This document shows, in pieces, positions 18,913-27,386 of a stretch of 28,612 bases of DNA. The translations under genes were made by a program, and so were the position numbers. Every line of letters begins with the position of its first letter. Position 1 is the first letter of the stretch. The notes beneath the pieces were generated by a model, which worked only from the letters and a program-made list of their open reading frames with translations, was not told the origin of the DNA and searched no databases. The stretch is from Stentor coeruleus (taxonomy: Eukaryota > Ciliophora > Heterotrichea > Heterotrichida > Stentoridae), in contig MPUH01000948.1 of the NCBI GenBank assembly GCA_001970955.1, positions 1-28,612 on the forward strand. Direction: 5' to 3'.

Positions 18913-20188
18913 CTAGTTATCTGGCCAATAGTCAGGCTTTTTGCATTCTGGATATCTGCTTATCCATTCCTTGGATTCTTCACTATAGAAATGTCCTTCA
19001 TATTCAGATTTCATGCTTTCAGTGTTATAAACAATCACTACATAAACTCTACAATCTTTCTATAAAATACCTATTTATCTGTTACTATCTAAGTAAAAAT
19101 TACCTGAATTTATGATACAATCTTAATATATGATACCTTATTAGTAGTTACAATCTTGATATTAAATACCTTCTATATTAAAAATACCAGAGGAAATTTG
19201 TGCTAAATATGCTATACCTGCATAAATATCACATGCTATTTTATATTTTACGATCTTCATAAAATAATACCGACTAGATAAGATATACTATCTGTTTAAA
19301 AGCTACCTACTTAGCTTTTACAATCTGATTAATATTTTACAAACAAATATAGAATTCCCGTCTAAAGTTAAAGAAACTTTTGGCACAGCTTTGCAAACAA
19401 TATTATCAACAAAATTATCAAAATTTTGAAGCAAATATTCTATATAGTCTAATTTATATGTATCTTGAGATGACTCTAATATTTATCTTACCTCCAAAAC
19501 CTCCATCAGAAACAAATTTAGATTCTTCATAATCTCTTTTATCACCTCTTAAATATTTTTCTTTATCATTTATATCATATTCTTCTTTAAATTTTTTTAT
19601 TGTGCCAATTACATTTTCAATATTCATTCTATTCCTTGTCAATTCTGTTTTATATTTCATAATTTCTTGTCCTTGATTTGCATGATCATCTTTCACATTT
19701 AAAAGATTTTCAACAATCCTACGAAAGTTGTTCTTTTTCCGGTCTTTATTAGTTTGATCATTTGCCCATTCGATTAAATTTTCAAAATAATCATCGTGAG
19801 AGTCTTTGGTAGAATTATAAAGTTTCAGCCTTTTTTCTTGTATGTAATTAAGATCATTTTTAAGGCATTCATTGATATCATCTATCATTGTTTCTGATGT
19901 TTCTATGATAACCAATTCTAATTCAACTAAAACATTATCTGCATCTTGTATCTTTTCACGTAGTAGATTGTAATCTTCATCTATGCGATTAGAACAACAT
20001 TGTCTTTTCTTAATATGAATCTTAATATGGTAATCACAGAATTTTAATTTGTCTTTACAAGTGCATACCCATTGAGCTTTTTCACTACAGCCAGAGTANT
20101 GGTAATCACAGAATTTTAATTTGTCTTTACAAGTGCATACCCATTGAGCTTTTTCACTACAGCCAGAGTATTGACAACTAGAATTCAT
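18913..20188 (-). CDS. B-box-like zinc-finger/coiled-coil protein whose 3' half is interrupted by 18 tiny introns
   Basis: Exon 1 (20188-19492) starts MNSSCQYSGCSEKAQWVCTC. Cys pairs and the later FCDYHIKIHIKKRQCC resemble a B-box-type zinc finger, followed by a long charged coiled coil. A 16-nt intron (19476-19491, gtaagataaatattag) leads into exon 2 (19475-19341: SSQDTYKLDYIEYLLQNF ... VSLTLDGNSIFV). Next comes the array of 17 introns at 19038-19340. The last exon (19037-18913) reads LIVYNTESMKSEYEGHF ... KKPDYWPDN and stops with TAG. Counting one copy of the 71-nt duplication at the N (20099), the spliced coding sequence is 930 nt, an exact multiple of three (309 residues). Without the introns the gene would end after exon 1. 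The C-terminal part looks beta-rich, like a propeller or kelch blade; function unknown. Its ATG lies 28 bp from the next, divergent gene. Confidence 0.75.
19038..19340 (-). other. Tandem array of 17 tiny (15-16 nt) introns separated by 0-, 3- and 15-nt exons
   Basis: Minus-strand order, by plus coordinates: 19325-19340, 19307-19321, 19292-19306, 19274-19288, 19255-19270, 19236-19251, 19218-19232, 19203-19217, 19173-19187, 19155-19169, 19137-19151, 19122-19136, 19104-19118, 19089-19103, 19071-19085, 19056-19070, 19038-19052. Fourteen are 15 nt and three are 16 nt. All start GTA (one GTG), all end AG, and all have A at the sixth base from the 3' end. The intervening exons are ATT, none, ATA, TCG, ATC, CAT, none, one 15-nt exon (19188-19202), AAG, ATT, none, ATT, none, ATA, none, ATT. 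All introns interrupt codons after the first base. The spliced product across the array reads YYIDPSQISSEDYYN in frame with both flanks, although the genomic sequence has stops in every frame. Confidence 0.85.
19051..19149. repeat. Degenerate 33-bp tandem repeat coincident with intron pairs
   Basis: Plus-strand units of exactly 33 bp start at 19051, 19084 and 19117 with ACAATC or ACTATC and contain an ATACC/TTACC step in the middle. Further related units begin at 19031 (partial), 19150, 19250 (37 bp), 19287 (33 bp) and 19320. Each 33-bp unit equals two 15-nt introns plus one 3-nt exon. Interior bases differ strongly between units, while intron ends and the internal A do not. Confidence 0.85.
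20028..20170. repeat. 71-nt exact duplication around the N at 20099 (assembly junction)
   Basis: Bases 20028-20098 recur exactly at 20100-20170. With the N this adds 72 nt, 24 false codons with an X, to exon 1 of the B-box-like gene, without breaking its frame. Confidence 0.92.
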
Positions 20189-20216
20189 ATTATATATTGT
20201 TCTTATAAATTTAATA

Positions 20217-21722
20217 ATGGAAGTTTTTCTTTCTGAAAAAGATAAGAAATCAATGCAAGAAATCCTGAAAGTTTATCATTGTGTCAAAAATGGGAAACTT
20301 TCTTTATTAACCTACTACATAAATACAAGATTTGAAATATTGGGAAAAATAAGTTATTACTATGAAAGTACACATCCAAAATACTATCGTTCAATTGAAG
20401 TTGTACTTATGATTCCAGAAAAACTAAGAATATTAATTAACTACTATGTAGATAGCGAAATTGAAAACACATCCTATGATGATTTAGTCCGAATAACTAA
20501 ATTAAACCTTTGTCCAGTACGTTTTAATAATGAATTGATATTGAGTTTGGCTGAAACTCATCGGACTAAAATTTTCACATCCTTCCCTGATGTAATATTC
20601 GATAAAAACTTTTCTTTAACTGAAGTATCTATAGAAAAATGCTTATCAACACCTAAAAGCAGAAGAATCAGCGAGTATTGTCTTGAACAAATTGAAAACA
20701 ACGAGTCTATATCTAAAATAATGATCATGAACCTAATTAAATATGCAGAAAAAACACCTTTTGGCTTGAGATTCCCTTTGAAAACTTTGTTGACTATAGC
20801 TGAAAACATAAATTTTACTGGAATAATCATCAAAATTAACTCTTTTACCCGATCTTGGGATAGCAATAATATAATAATATGCAGAGATTTAATGACAAAT
20901 GATACAATCAATATTTCTATCACATATTCTTCATTAATACCTGATCATCAACAATATCTTAACAGTCTTAGTTTATATGACATAATTTCTATTTCAGGTA
21001 AAAGAATGGTATTTATTATATAGATCTCACAATATTTAAACATTTACTGTAAACTTAAACTAAATATGAACCCTTGTAACATTGTTGTTATTAAAAAACA
21101 TCAAGAAACATGCGAAAATTCTCTATGCCCTTGTAAGCTCAGAAACTTATCTTGTTTTACATCAAATTTCGTCCCATTTTCTTTTATTTGTGATATAAAA
21201 CCTACAAAAATCTTCCGTGTCCATATGCGTGTACAACTTAGAATAATAAATTTGTATTGTTTGATATTAAAATATTTTTGTATTCATTGTGAGCAAGAGA
21301 TTTATTTACAAGAAAACAAATGTTGTTATAAAAGAGATGCACAAATCAAAGTTATTGGAGGTGGAATAGCTGAAGATTCAACAGGGATTGTAGATTGTGA
21401 GATTTATAATTTTGAGAATATAACAAAATTAATAGGTTTTTCTGATCAAGTTCTTGAAGATATTAGGATTATGATTTTAAAAAGAGAGGAAATTTATTTA
21501 AGTTATAAAGATATGCCTGAGTCTTTAAAGAAAGCATTAAAGAATCTGGGACCTATTTTGAAGTTTTGTATTATAAAACCTGAGTTCAAAAAGAAAGTAG
21601 AGAATAATAAGGGTATGTTTATTAATGATAATAAACAGTTTGATGAGAAAAATATGGTTATGCTGAACAGTAGCAAGTTTGGGATGCAGACCCAGGTTAA
21701 GATTTTGAAGGTGTTTGACTGA
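20217..21722 (+). CDS. OB-fold protein with zinc ribbon (RPA1/CTC1/MEIOB-like candidate), one 15-nt intron
   Basis: Two frames that look like separate genes are one. A 15-nt intron at 21009-21023 (gtatttattatatag) contains the only stop between them, and both parts share the same frame. The product has 496 residues. Around residues 200-265 TGIIIKINSFTRSW ... NIIICRDLMTNDTINISI ... YDIISISGK looks like an OB fold of the ssDNA-binding type. After this comes a Cys-rich stretch (CENSLCPCKLRNLSC). A zinc-ribbon-like FCIHCEQEIYLQENKCC is then followed by QIKVIGGGIAEDSTGIVDCEIY, which resembles the RPA70 C-type OB domain (D-x-TG, then an aliphatic-rich strand). Candidates are the telomeric CST subunit CTC1, meiotic MEIOB or an RPA1 paralogue. 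It ends with TGA at 21720-21722. I cannot choose between families by eye. Confidence 0.6.
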
Positions 21723-22003
21723 TAATAAATTGATTGTTTTTTAATTAAACTTTTATTTAAAGAAACTTAGATATTATGTTTAAAATTAATTGGAGATTTT
21801 AATCCAGTTAGAAGGTTGTAAGAGAATATGTGAAATATTTAGTTGTCTTAATTAACACTACTTTTTTATATAAAATTATTAAATTATCAAACCCTTCAAA
21901 TAATACCTTATAATCAAATTATGATCTAAAAAATATCTACCCTTAGCCATAAAATAATTTATCATCTTTAACAATTAACATAATAATTTTCTTCATATAA
22001 TAT

Positions 22004-23215
22004 ATGGAAAATAATGAAGACTCGAAATCCCAAAATATTTTTTCAGACAATAAAGAAATCTTAAACAAAATCGAAAATTCTCCAATAGACGAAGTATTTC
22101 CCATATAGGATCAAAGTAACATCAGCTTATCCAAATTCTCTTACGATGAAACAAACTACAAAAAACGCCTCAATTACTCTATTCCATCAGACAACGCCGC
22201 TCGATCTAAAGAATGGAATTCTTATAGCGAAAGTTCATTTGAAGCAAAAGAAAGTTCAATAAGTGAAGATAAACTTCAAAACCTTAAAACGCAAATTTCT
22301 AATCTTCAAATAAACAAAAAAAACCTTATAAAACAACTCAAAGATAAAGATAAAGAAATACTCGACCTTAAATCCTTATATTTAAGTTTACAAAAAAAAA
22401 TGAATGCTCTTGGAGAAACAGTAAGGAAAAGAGATAAAGAAATATCAAAAGTATTTTATGAGAATGAAATTAATCTAAATGCCTTAGAAGAAAGTAAAGC
22501 ATTAATCAAAAGTTTAAAAATAAAAGAAACAAAATTGACAAATAAAAATACTGAATTAAAAGAACTATATGAGTTTTCTGAAGAGAGAAAAAAACATGCT
22601 GAAAAAGAACTAGGAAAAGCTTTGCAGATTTTAAATAGATTAAAAAGGTCATTGAAACTTAAAGATGATGAGATTGAAAGTTTCCAAAATTGTAAAATTT
22701 CTATTGATAATGATATTGGGATTTTTTCTAAGAGTCTAAAACATTCACATACAAATAGTGCAAGGGATATTAGGATTAGAGATAGAAAATATTCTGAATC
22801 GCCACCCAAATATGATTTTGATTTTAATAAAAAGGCAGATAATTATTCATATAAAATAATGTGTCATGAGGCTATGAAGATTTTAGGAGCATTTTCAAAT
22901 AAAGATTTTTATGATAAGATACTTCATTTAAAAAAATCTTATATAAAGAATATGAATAATAGAAAACTTATTGAAAAAATATCAAATATGATAATACAAT
23001 GCTCACCTGAAGGAACTTTTGATAAAGAACCTAGTGTAAATTATATATGGAAATGGATAACTGGGTTTTTAGAAGAGTATATGAAAATTAAGAAATCAAT
23101 TACTGGAGAGGCTTTTATGGAACTTTGTCTGATTATGAATACAGATGATGTTGAGGTTATGCTTAAAAGAGTTAAAAAGGTGCTTAAAACTAAGTCATCT
23201 AGGACTAAATTTTAA
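22004..23215 (+). CDS. Coiled-coil protein, possible CEP70-like centrosome/basal-body component (one 15-nt intron)
   Basis: Exon 1 (22004-22093) and exon 2 (22109-23215) are joined by a 15-nt intron at 22094-22108 (gtatttcccatatag) that holds an in-frame TAG. This gives 398 residues. Residues 30-75 are Ser/Asn-rich. Residues about 80-230 form a strong coiled coil of Lys/Glu/Leu heptads (KLQNLKTQISNLQINKKNLI onward). The C-terminal ~130 residues are helical and end FMELCLIMNTDDVEVMLKRV. This last block resembles the end of CEP70 (xxLLEILEIDDLDAIVPAVxKL), a centrosomal protein, but the match is weak and from memory. A basal-body role would suit a ciliate. It follows the OB-fold gene on the same strand after 281 bp of A/T-rich spacer. 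Confidence 0.7.
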
Positions 23216-23333
23216 TATGTTATTTTTATATATATTAGGTTTTTTTTCTTTTATTAGTATCGAGTTTTTAAGTTTTACTGTTAAAAGTGTATTTAAATTC
23301 AATATTTATGTAAAATTATAATATTACTATGAA

Positions 23334-23504
23334 AAACTAATGATAACCTCTAATATTATCTTATAATTTCTAATATAAACCTCTTAATTCCAAACAGCTG
23401 AAGTGTTATTCCAAGGAANAAACTAATGATAACCTCTAATATTATCTTATAATTTCTAATATAAACCTCTTAATTCCAAACAGCTGAAGTGTTATTCCAA
23501 GGAA
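23334..23504. repeat. 85-nt exact duplication around the N at 23419 (assembly junction)
   Basis: Bases 23334-23418 recur exactly at 23420-23504. The right copy contains the end of the glutathione S-transferase gene (stop at 23470-23472); the left copy is a false second end. Confidence 0.92.
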
Positions 23505-24120
23505 GTCTCTGTTCAGCAATCCTTTCAGCTACACCAGGCAAAGAACCAATTCTGTTTCTATATTCATCTAGTTTTTCACTAACTAAACCAATTGACTCAT
23601 GTTGTAAAGCTTCAATCATCTCTAAAGTTTCAAACAAAAAAAAGTCAGGCCAAGTGAGTTGTTCCCCAATAATATACTTATTCTCACCTAAAAACTTAGC
23701 AATTTTCAATATCTCATCTTTAACATCTTGAACCACATTGTCTTTATTAAAATTAGGATTGTAACAAGAATGATCAATATAGCTTTTAATATCCATAATA
23801 ACTCCAGCAATCTGTTGGACTAAAACTTTTTCATATTGAGTTGTACCTAGAAATTCAGGTTTATGTTTTTGAAGTAGATGTTGAATAATAGCTCTACTTT
23901 CTGAAATTCTAAGATCTTCATCTATGAGATAAGGAAGGTTTGGGAAACTCAGTCCAAGATTGTCTCTTGCATTTATCCATTGACTTCTACTAAAATCTGG
24001 ACCTTGACCTTGGGTGTAAATTTGTTCTTCGAAATCTATGCCAATATGCTTTAGCATGTATCTTATTGGCTCAGCAAGACCTCTGATTCTCCAGTATCCT
24101 AGAATGGGTTTCCCTGCCAT
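23470..24120 (-). CDS. Mu-class glutathione S-transferase
   Basis: A 216-residue protein, the usual length for cytosolic GSTs. The N-terminal thioredoxin-like domain starts KPILGYWRIRGLAEPIRYML, with the catalytic Tyr at residue 9 in the Mu-class GYWxIRGLA motif. It continues with SQWINARDNLGLSFPNLPYLID and the glutathione-binding cis-Pro and ESRAIIQHL helix (Mu-class QSNAILRYI position). The C-terminal helical domain includes CYNPNF and ITF-like LTWPDFFLFETLEM, the N-capping block of GSTs. The protein conjugates reduced glutathione to electrophiles in the cytosol. No intron is needed. The stop codon lies next to a 85-nt assembly duplication, but the reading frame is intact. Confidence 0.93.
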   Translation of the reverse strand: MAGKPILGYWRIRGLAEPIRYMLKHIGIDFEEQIYTQGQGPDFSRSQWINARDNLGLSFPNLPYLIDEDLRISESRAIIQHLLQKHKPEFLGTTQYEKVLVQQIAGVIMDIKSYIDHSCYNPNFNKDNVVQDVKDEILKIAKFLGENKYIIGEQLTWPDFFLFETLEMIEALQHESIGLVSEKLDEYRNRIGSLPGVAERIAEQRLPWNNTSAVWN

Positions 24121-24468
24121 GATTATAAGGTCAGATTTTTGATCATTAAATTTAAAGCGGAAATGATATAAAGAGATTATTATCAGAAAATTTCATATTG
24201 GGCTAAATTCTAGATGGAGTAAAATTTTTTAGGTTTAATTTGAGGTTTTAGGATTTTACAAAAGCTTTAGATATTGTGGTGTATTTAATAAATAATTTAC
24301 ACAAACTCTACTAAAATGTATTAAAACCAAAATTCAAAAAAAAAATCATTGCAATTTTAATTTTCATGAAATTTTCAAACTAAAATCCTGTATCCATAAA
24401 TAAAACAATACTTATTTTATTAACACTCATCATCTTATCTTTCTTTATACAATATCATATAATAAATA
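24121..24468. other. Non-coding divergent interval between GST and the SAC1 pseudogene
   Basis: About 350 bp, A/T-rich, with a poly-A run near 24338. No supported frame or RNA gene. It is much longer than the 12-32 bp gaps between intact divergent pairs in the window. Confidence 0.5.
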
Positions 24469-25675
24469 ATGGACTCAGGTCCTTTCATTTTATAAAAACT
24501 CCTAGACTCTCCTATTCAAGCCAAAGGTGAAAAGTGCTTTGGCTTACTAGGTTCAATCCAATTATATTTATCAGCATACCTTACAACAATTAAAGAAGCT
24601 CTTCACGTTACTTGGATTAAAGATTCCTTCATCTATATGATCAAATCAGAATTCCATCCATGCAATTTTATTAACCTAGATTCTCCAGAACATATAAATG
24701 ATAAATAAACTATAAACCTTCTAAAATCTTTGATTGATTCAGAATCCTTCTATTTTTCCTACGATTACGACTTAACTCTTAATGTTCAAGCAATAATAAA
24801 TCTAAGCCAGTCAAATAAATATGAAAGGGCTGATGATAAATATTTTTGGAATAAGTATTTGTGTGTAAAAATAATAAAATAATGCTTATGATTATGTTGT
24901 TGTCGTAGTAAATAGGTTCATCAAAGGAGAATCTATAGAAATCAAAGGCCGAATATGTGATTATATCATCATATCAAGAAGGGATAAAAGATGTACTGGG
25001 ATAAGATTCAATACCCGTGGATTAGATCAAGGTAATAATGTAAATTATGCTGAAACTGAGCAACTTTTACTAGCAGTTGAAGATGATCATCTTAATATTT
25101 ATTCCCATATGCAAATCAGAGGTCCAATACATTTAATTTGGCAACAAAAACCTAATCATTCATGTTCGCCAAAGCATAAAATCCTCAACAAAACATCTCA
25201 TCTGGAGAACTTTATTTTAACAAACTTTTCAAAAACTAGGCTTGTTCAATCAATCTTATCAACAAAAAAAGTTCACAAAAAACTATAGGTACCGCTTATA
25301 CAAACTTATCAAATCTTAGTGTTTTAAGATTTGTTATTAGTAACTTCCTTGATGGGTCAAAACAGAACTCAATTGACTTGTTTCTTGGAAAATTTGTAGT
25401 GGAAAAAGAANTTCCTTGATGGGTCAAAACAGAACTCAATTGACTTGTTTCTTGGAAAATTTGTAGTGGAAAAAGAAATTTTTTTAAGTCTCACATTCAA
25501 GAGTCTTTATAACTTTTTAGCTCTTGTGATGCTTTTATTTGTGTTTATTTATTGCAAATCTTTGAAAGGACAAGGGTTTATGTTTTGGGTGATGTTTCTT
25601 CTTGGGCTTTCACTTATTGGAACTTTGGTTAAAACTTATGGAAGTATGTTAGTTGATAAGCCAATAAATAAGTAA
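24469..25675 (+). pseudogene. Decayed SAC1-type phosphoinositide phosphatase gene lacking its catalytic motif
   Basis: Several frames spell a SAC1 protein in the right order. GLLGSIQLYLSAYLTTIKEA is the N-terminal Sac fold. FYFSYDYDLTLNVQ and KYFWNKYL follow, then ISRRDKRCTGIRFNTRGLDQ and NYAETEQLL (family: SRRSxxRAGTRYxxRGxD and ETEQ), then MQIRGPIHLIWQQKPN. The Sac signature RTNCxDCLDRTN is absent: LTNFSKTRLVQSIL joins its edges, so the CX5R cysteine is deleted together with much of the preceding domain. RFVISNFLDGSKQNSIDLFL and two C-terminal transmembrane helices remain, as in Sac1 of ER/Golgi. TAA stops at 24493 and in NDK-TAA-TINL, plus at least two frameshifts, are not removable as 15/16-nt introns. 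A 66-nt duplication surrounds the N at 25411. Confidence 0.82.
25345..25477. repeat. 66-nt exact duplication around the N at 25411 (assembly junction)
   Basis: Bases 25345-25410 recur exactly at 25412-25477 inside the SAC1 pseudogene. One copy suffices for the C-terminal frame. Confidence 0.92.
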
Positions 25676-25697
25676 CTATTTTACAAAATATACACCA

Positions 25698-27386
25698 TTA
25701 GTTAAAATAGCTAATTCTATTTTCTTTAGCTAATCTCAAACACTCCTTACGATTTTCAATCTCTGCCAACTTTCCTTGTATAGCTTGTCTAGATTTTTCA
25801 TATCCAACTTGCCATATATCGCATATCATATCACAATTAGTAACCCCAATTTGTCTTAAAGCTAACTGTTCATATTTAAAACAATTTTTCCATAATTTCT
25901 GTTTGATTTCATATATTTTCTCAAACCTTCTTTTCTCTTTAATCCTCCAAAACTCTTTTTTCCAATAAACCACAGTATGTCTTGCTAAGAAACCTCTAAT
26001 AACTTTTTGTATCATGACGATTTTCTGATAAAAAATACTATAATCCTTACCTGAAAACTTTAATTTACGTTCCCGGCGTTTATTGACCATAAGTGGATAC
26101 CAGTGTTTTAGTCTCTGCCAATAATAAACTTTTCTAAAACCTGCGAATTTTATAAACAAAGCTTTTTTCCTAGTTAGAAATCCTCTAATAAATCTTTGGA
26201 TTATGACTATTTTCTTAGTAAGTTCCCTTTGTCTGCGCAATTTATACATGTTTTGTATAATCAAGCAAGAGTGTATAACTTTAATCCGATCAGCTAAGTT
26301 CAAATTCTCATCAAAATACGCGTTTTGTAAATCAAAAAGAACTTCAGGCTGCATATGCAAGCTTTTCAAAGTTTTAACAGTAGACAACATATAATTATTC
26401 GAAGTTTTAGCCCAGGGATTTACAGCTGAAAACTTCTCATAATTCCTAGCCCTAAGTGCTTTAAGTACAGGGTCTTTATTTCTTCCAATCCTCTCACTAC
26501 CTTCAATATTTCTCCCATAATAATTATTTCTAAAGTTTTTTATGTTTTTTTCAACTTCAGAATTCATATCCAACATCATTTTTAAAAGTGGCTCAAGATA
26601 ATCAGGTTCAGCTAGGGGTTGAGGTTTTTTTATAGGCGATAAAGATTTTTTCTGTGGTATCGTGCTTTTAGACTTTTTATTTGTTATCAAAACGGCAATA
26701 TTTGGGGATAAAAAACTAAGACCTTCTTCAATAGCTTGTTTTTGCCTTGAAATTTCGTTTAAATATAAACTCCGACTATGTTTTATACATAAAAACATCG
26801 TCATATAAGGACTTAGAATATCCCCTAAAAGACAACAATCTAATGCTTTTACTACTGATGAGTAGTTTTCACGCCAAGTCTGAGGATTTACAGTCAAAGT
26901 TGGTAAATTAACACATGGCTGACCTTTTTCGTTATAGTTTATAAGAGTGTTTTCTTGGTTTATACGGACACTCATAACTTTTTGTAAATGGATTTCTGAT
27001 AAGTTTAAGTCGGAATCTGAAGGCTCGTCTTCAAATTGTAAGTTAATTCTGAGGATTTTCTTTGAAATTTTTTCGAGTTGCTTTTTTTGAATAACTGAGT
27101 CGACTTTATAACCTTGTAAAGTTAATAATAAACTTTCTTCTTTAGAGTATCTCCATTCTTCTTTGAATTCTGACTCGCTTATGGTTTTTTCAGCATAAGA
27201 AGTCTGAACACGAAGCTTTCCTGTTTTCCGGTCTGATAATGATTTTAGAATAGCAATGTCTTCGGATCTGGAGATCATTATTCTTGATAGTTCTCCAATG
27301 CATTGGTTTTGTAGAACTAGTTCTTTCATAACAATAGGATTTTGGGGCTTTTTTGAAATTCCTACTTGTTTGTTTTTTATCGACAT
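25698..27386 (-). CDS. IQ-motif protein, likely calmodulin/centrin-binding
   Basis: A 562-residue protein without recognisable enzymatic domain. Three IQ-type motifs are clustered in the C-terminal third: LIIQNMYKLRRQRE (about 375-388), IIQRFIRGFLTRKK (395-408) and MIQKVIRGFLARH (458-470). They fit IQxxxRGxxxR and are expected to bind calmodulin or centrin. The region between them is rich in Trp, Tyr, Arg and Lys. The N-terminal 350 residues are mixed charged sequence without obvious coiled coil. Ciliate IQ proteins often belong to the cortex, contractile fibres or axonemes, and a myoneme or centrin-fibre link is an attractive but untested idea. It converges on the SAC1 pseudogene with 22 bp between ends. 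The start at 27386 is the first ATG after stops. Confidence 0.8.
   Translation of the reverse strand: MSIKNKQVGISKKPQNPIVMKELVLQNQCIGELSRIMISRSEDIAILKSLSDRKTGKLRVQTSYAEKTISESEFKEEWRYSKEESLLLTLQGYKVDSVIQKKQLEKISKKILRINLQFEDEPSDSDLNLSEIHLQKVMSVRINQENTLINYNEKGQPCVNLPTLTVNPQTWRENYSSVVKALDCCLLGDILSPYMTMFLCIKHSRSLYLNEISRQKQAIEEGLSFLSPNIAVLITNKKSKSTIPQKKSLSPIKKPQPLAEPDYLEPLLKMMLDMNSEVEKNIKNFRNNYYGRNIEGSERIGRNKDPVLKALRARNYEKFSAVNPWAKTSNNYMLSTVKTLKSLHMQPEVLFDLQNAYFDENLNLADRIKVIHSCLIIQNMYKLRRQRELTKKIVIIQRFIRGFLTRKKALFIKFAGFRKVYYWQRLKHWYPLMVNKRRERKLKFSGKDYSIFYQKIVMIQKVIRGFLARHTVVYWKKEFWRIKEKRRFEKIYEIKQKLWKNCFKYEQLALRQIGVTNCDMICDIWQVGYEKSRQAIQGKLAEIENRKECLRLAKENRISYFN

Noticed and set aside
18873..19115. 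80-codon plus-strand frame
   Set aside because: It runs antisense over the last exon and part of the intron array; composition is A/T-driven with no domain.
19038..19340. The array as an 11-residue coding repeat (xVFYxKIVxxx pattern in one frame)
   Set aside because: That frame has a stop in nearly every unit, and base conservation is confined to intron ends and the internal A instead of codon positions. Splicing gives a clean frame.
19038..19340. The whole block as one 303-nt intron
   Set aside because: It would also stay in frame, so it cannot be fully excluded. But it does not explain why every 15/16-nt unit keeps GT, A at minus six and AG, nor why the micro-exons give an open, sensible peptide. 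All other introns in the window are 15-16 nt.
21024..21722. Separate gene starting at the ATG at 21066
   Set aside because: The only stop separating it from the upstream frame lies in a perfect 15-nt intron with A at position 10, so it is an exon of the same gene.
24549..24560. T-arm-like GGTTCAATCC suggesting a tRNA
   Set aside because: The surrounding sequence codes for the SAC1 block GLLGSIQLYL, and no acceptor or anticodon stem can be built.
24493..24720. TAA read as Gln (alternative code) in the SAC1-like gene
   Set aside because: All intact genes here end cleanly at TAA, TAG or TGA, and frameshifts plus loss of the catalytic motif remain in this locus.
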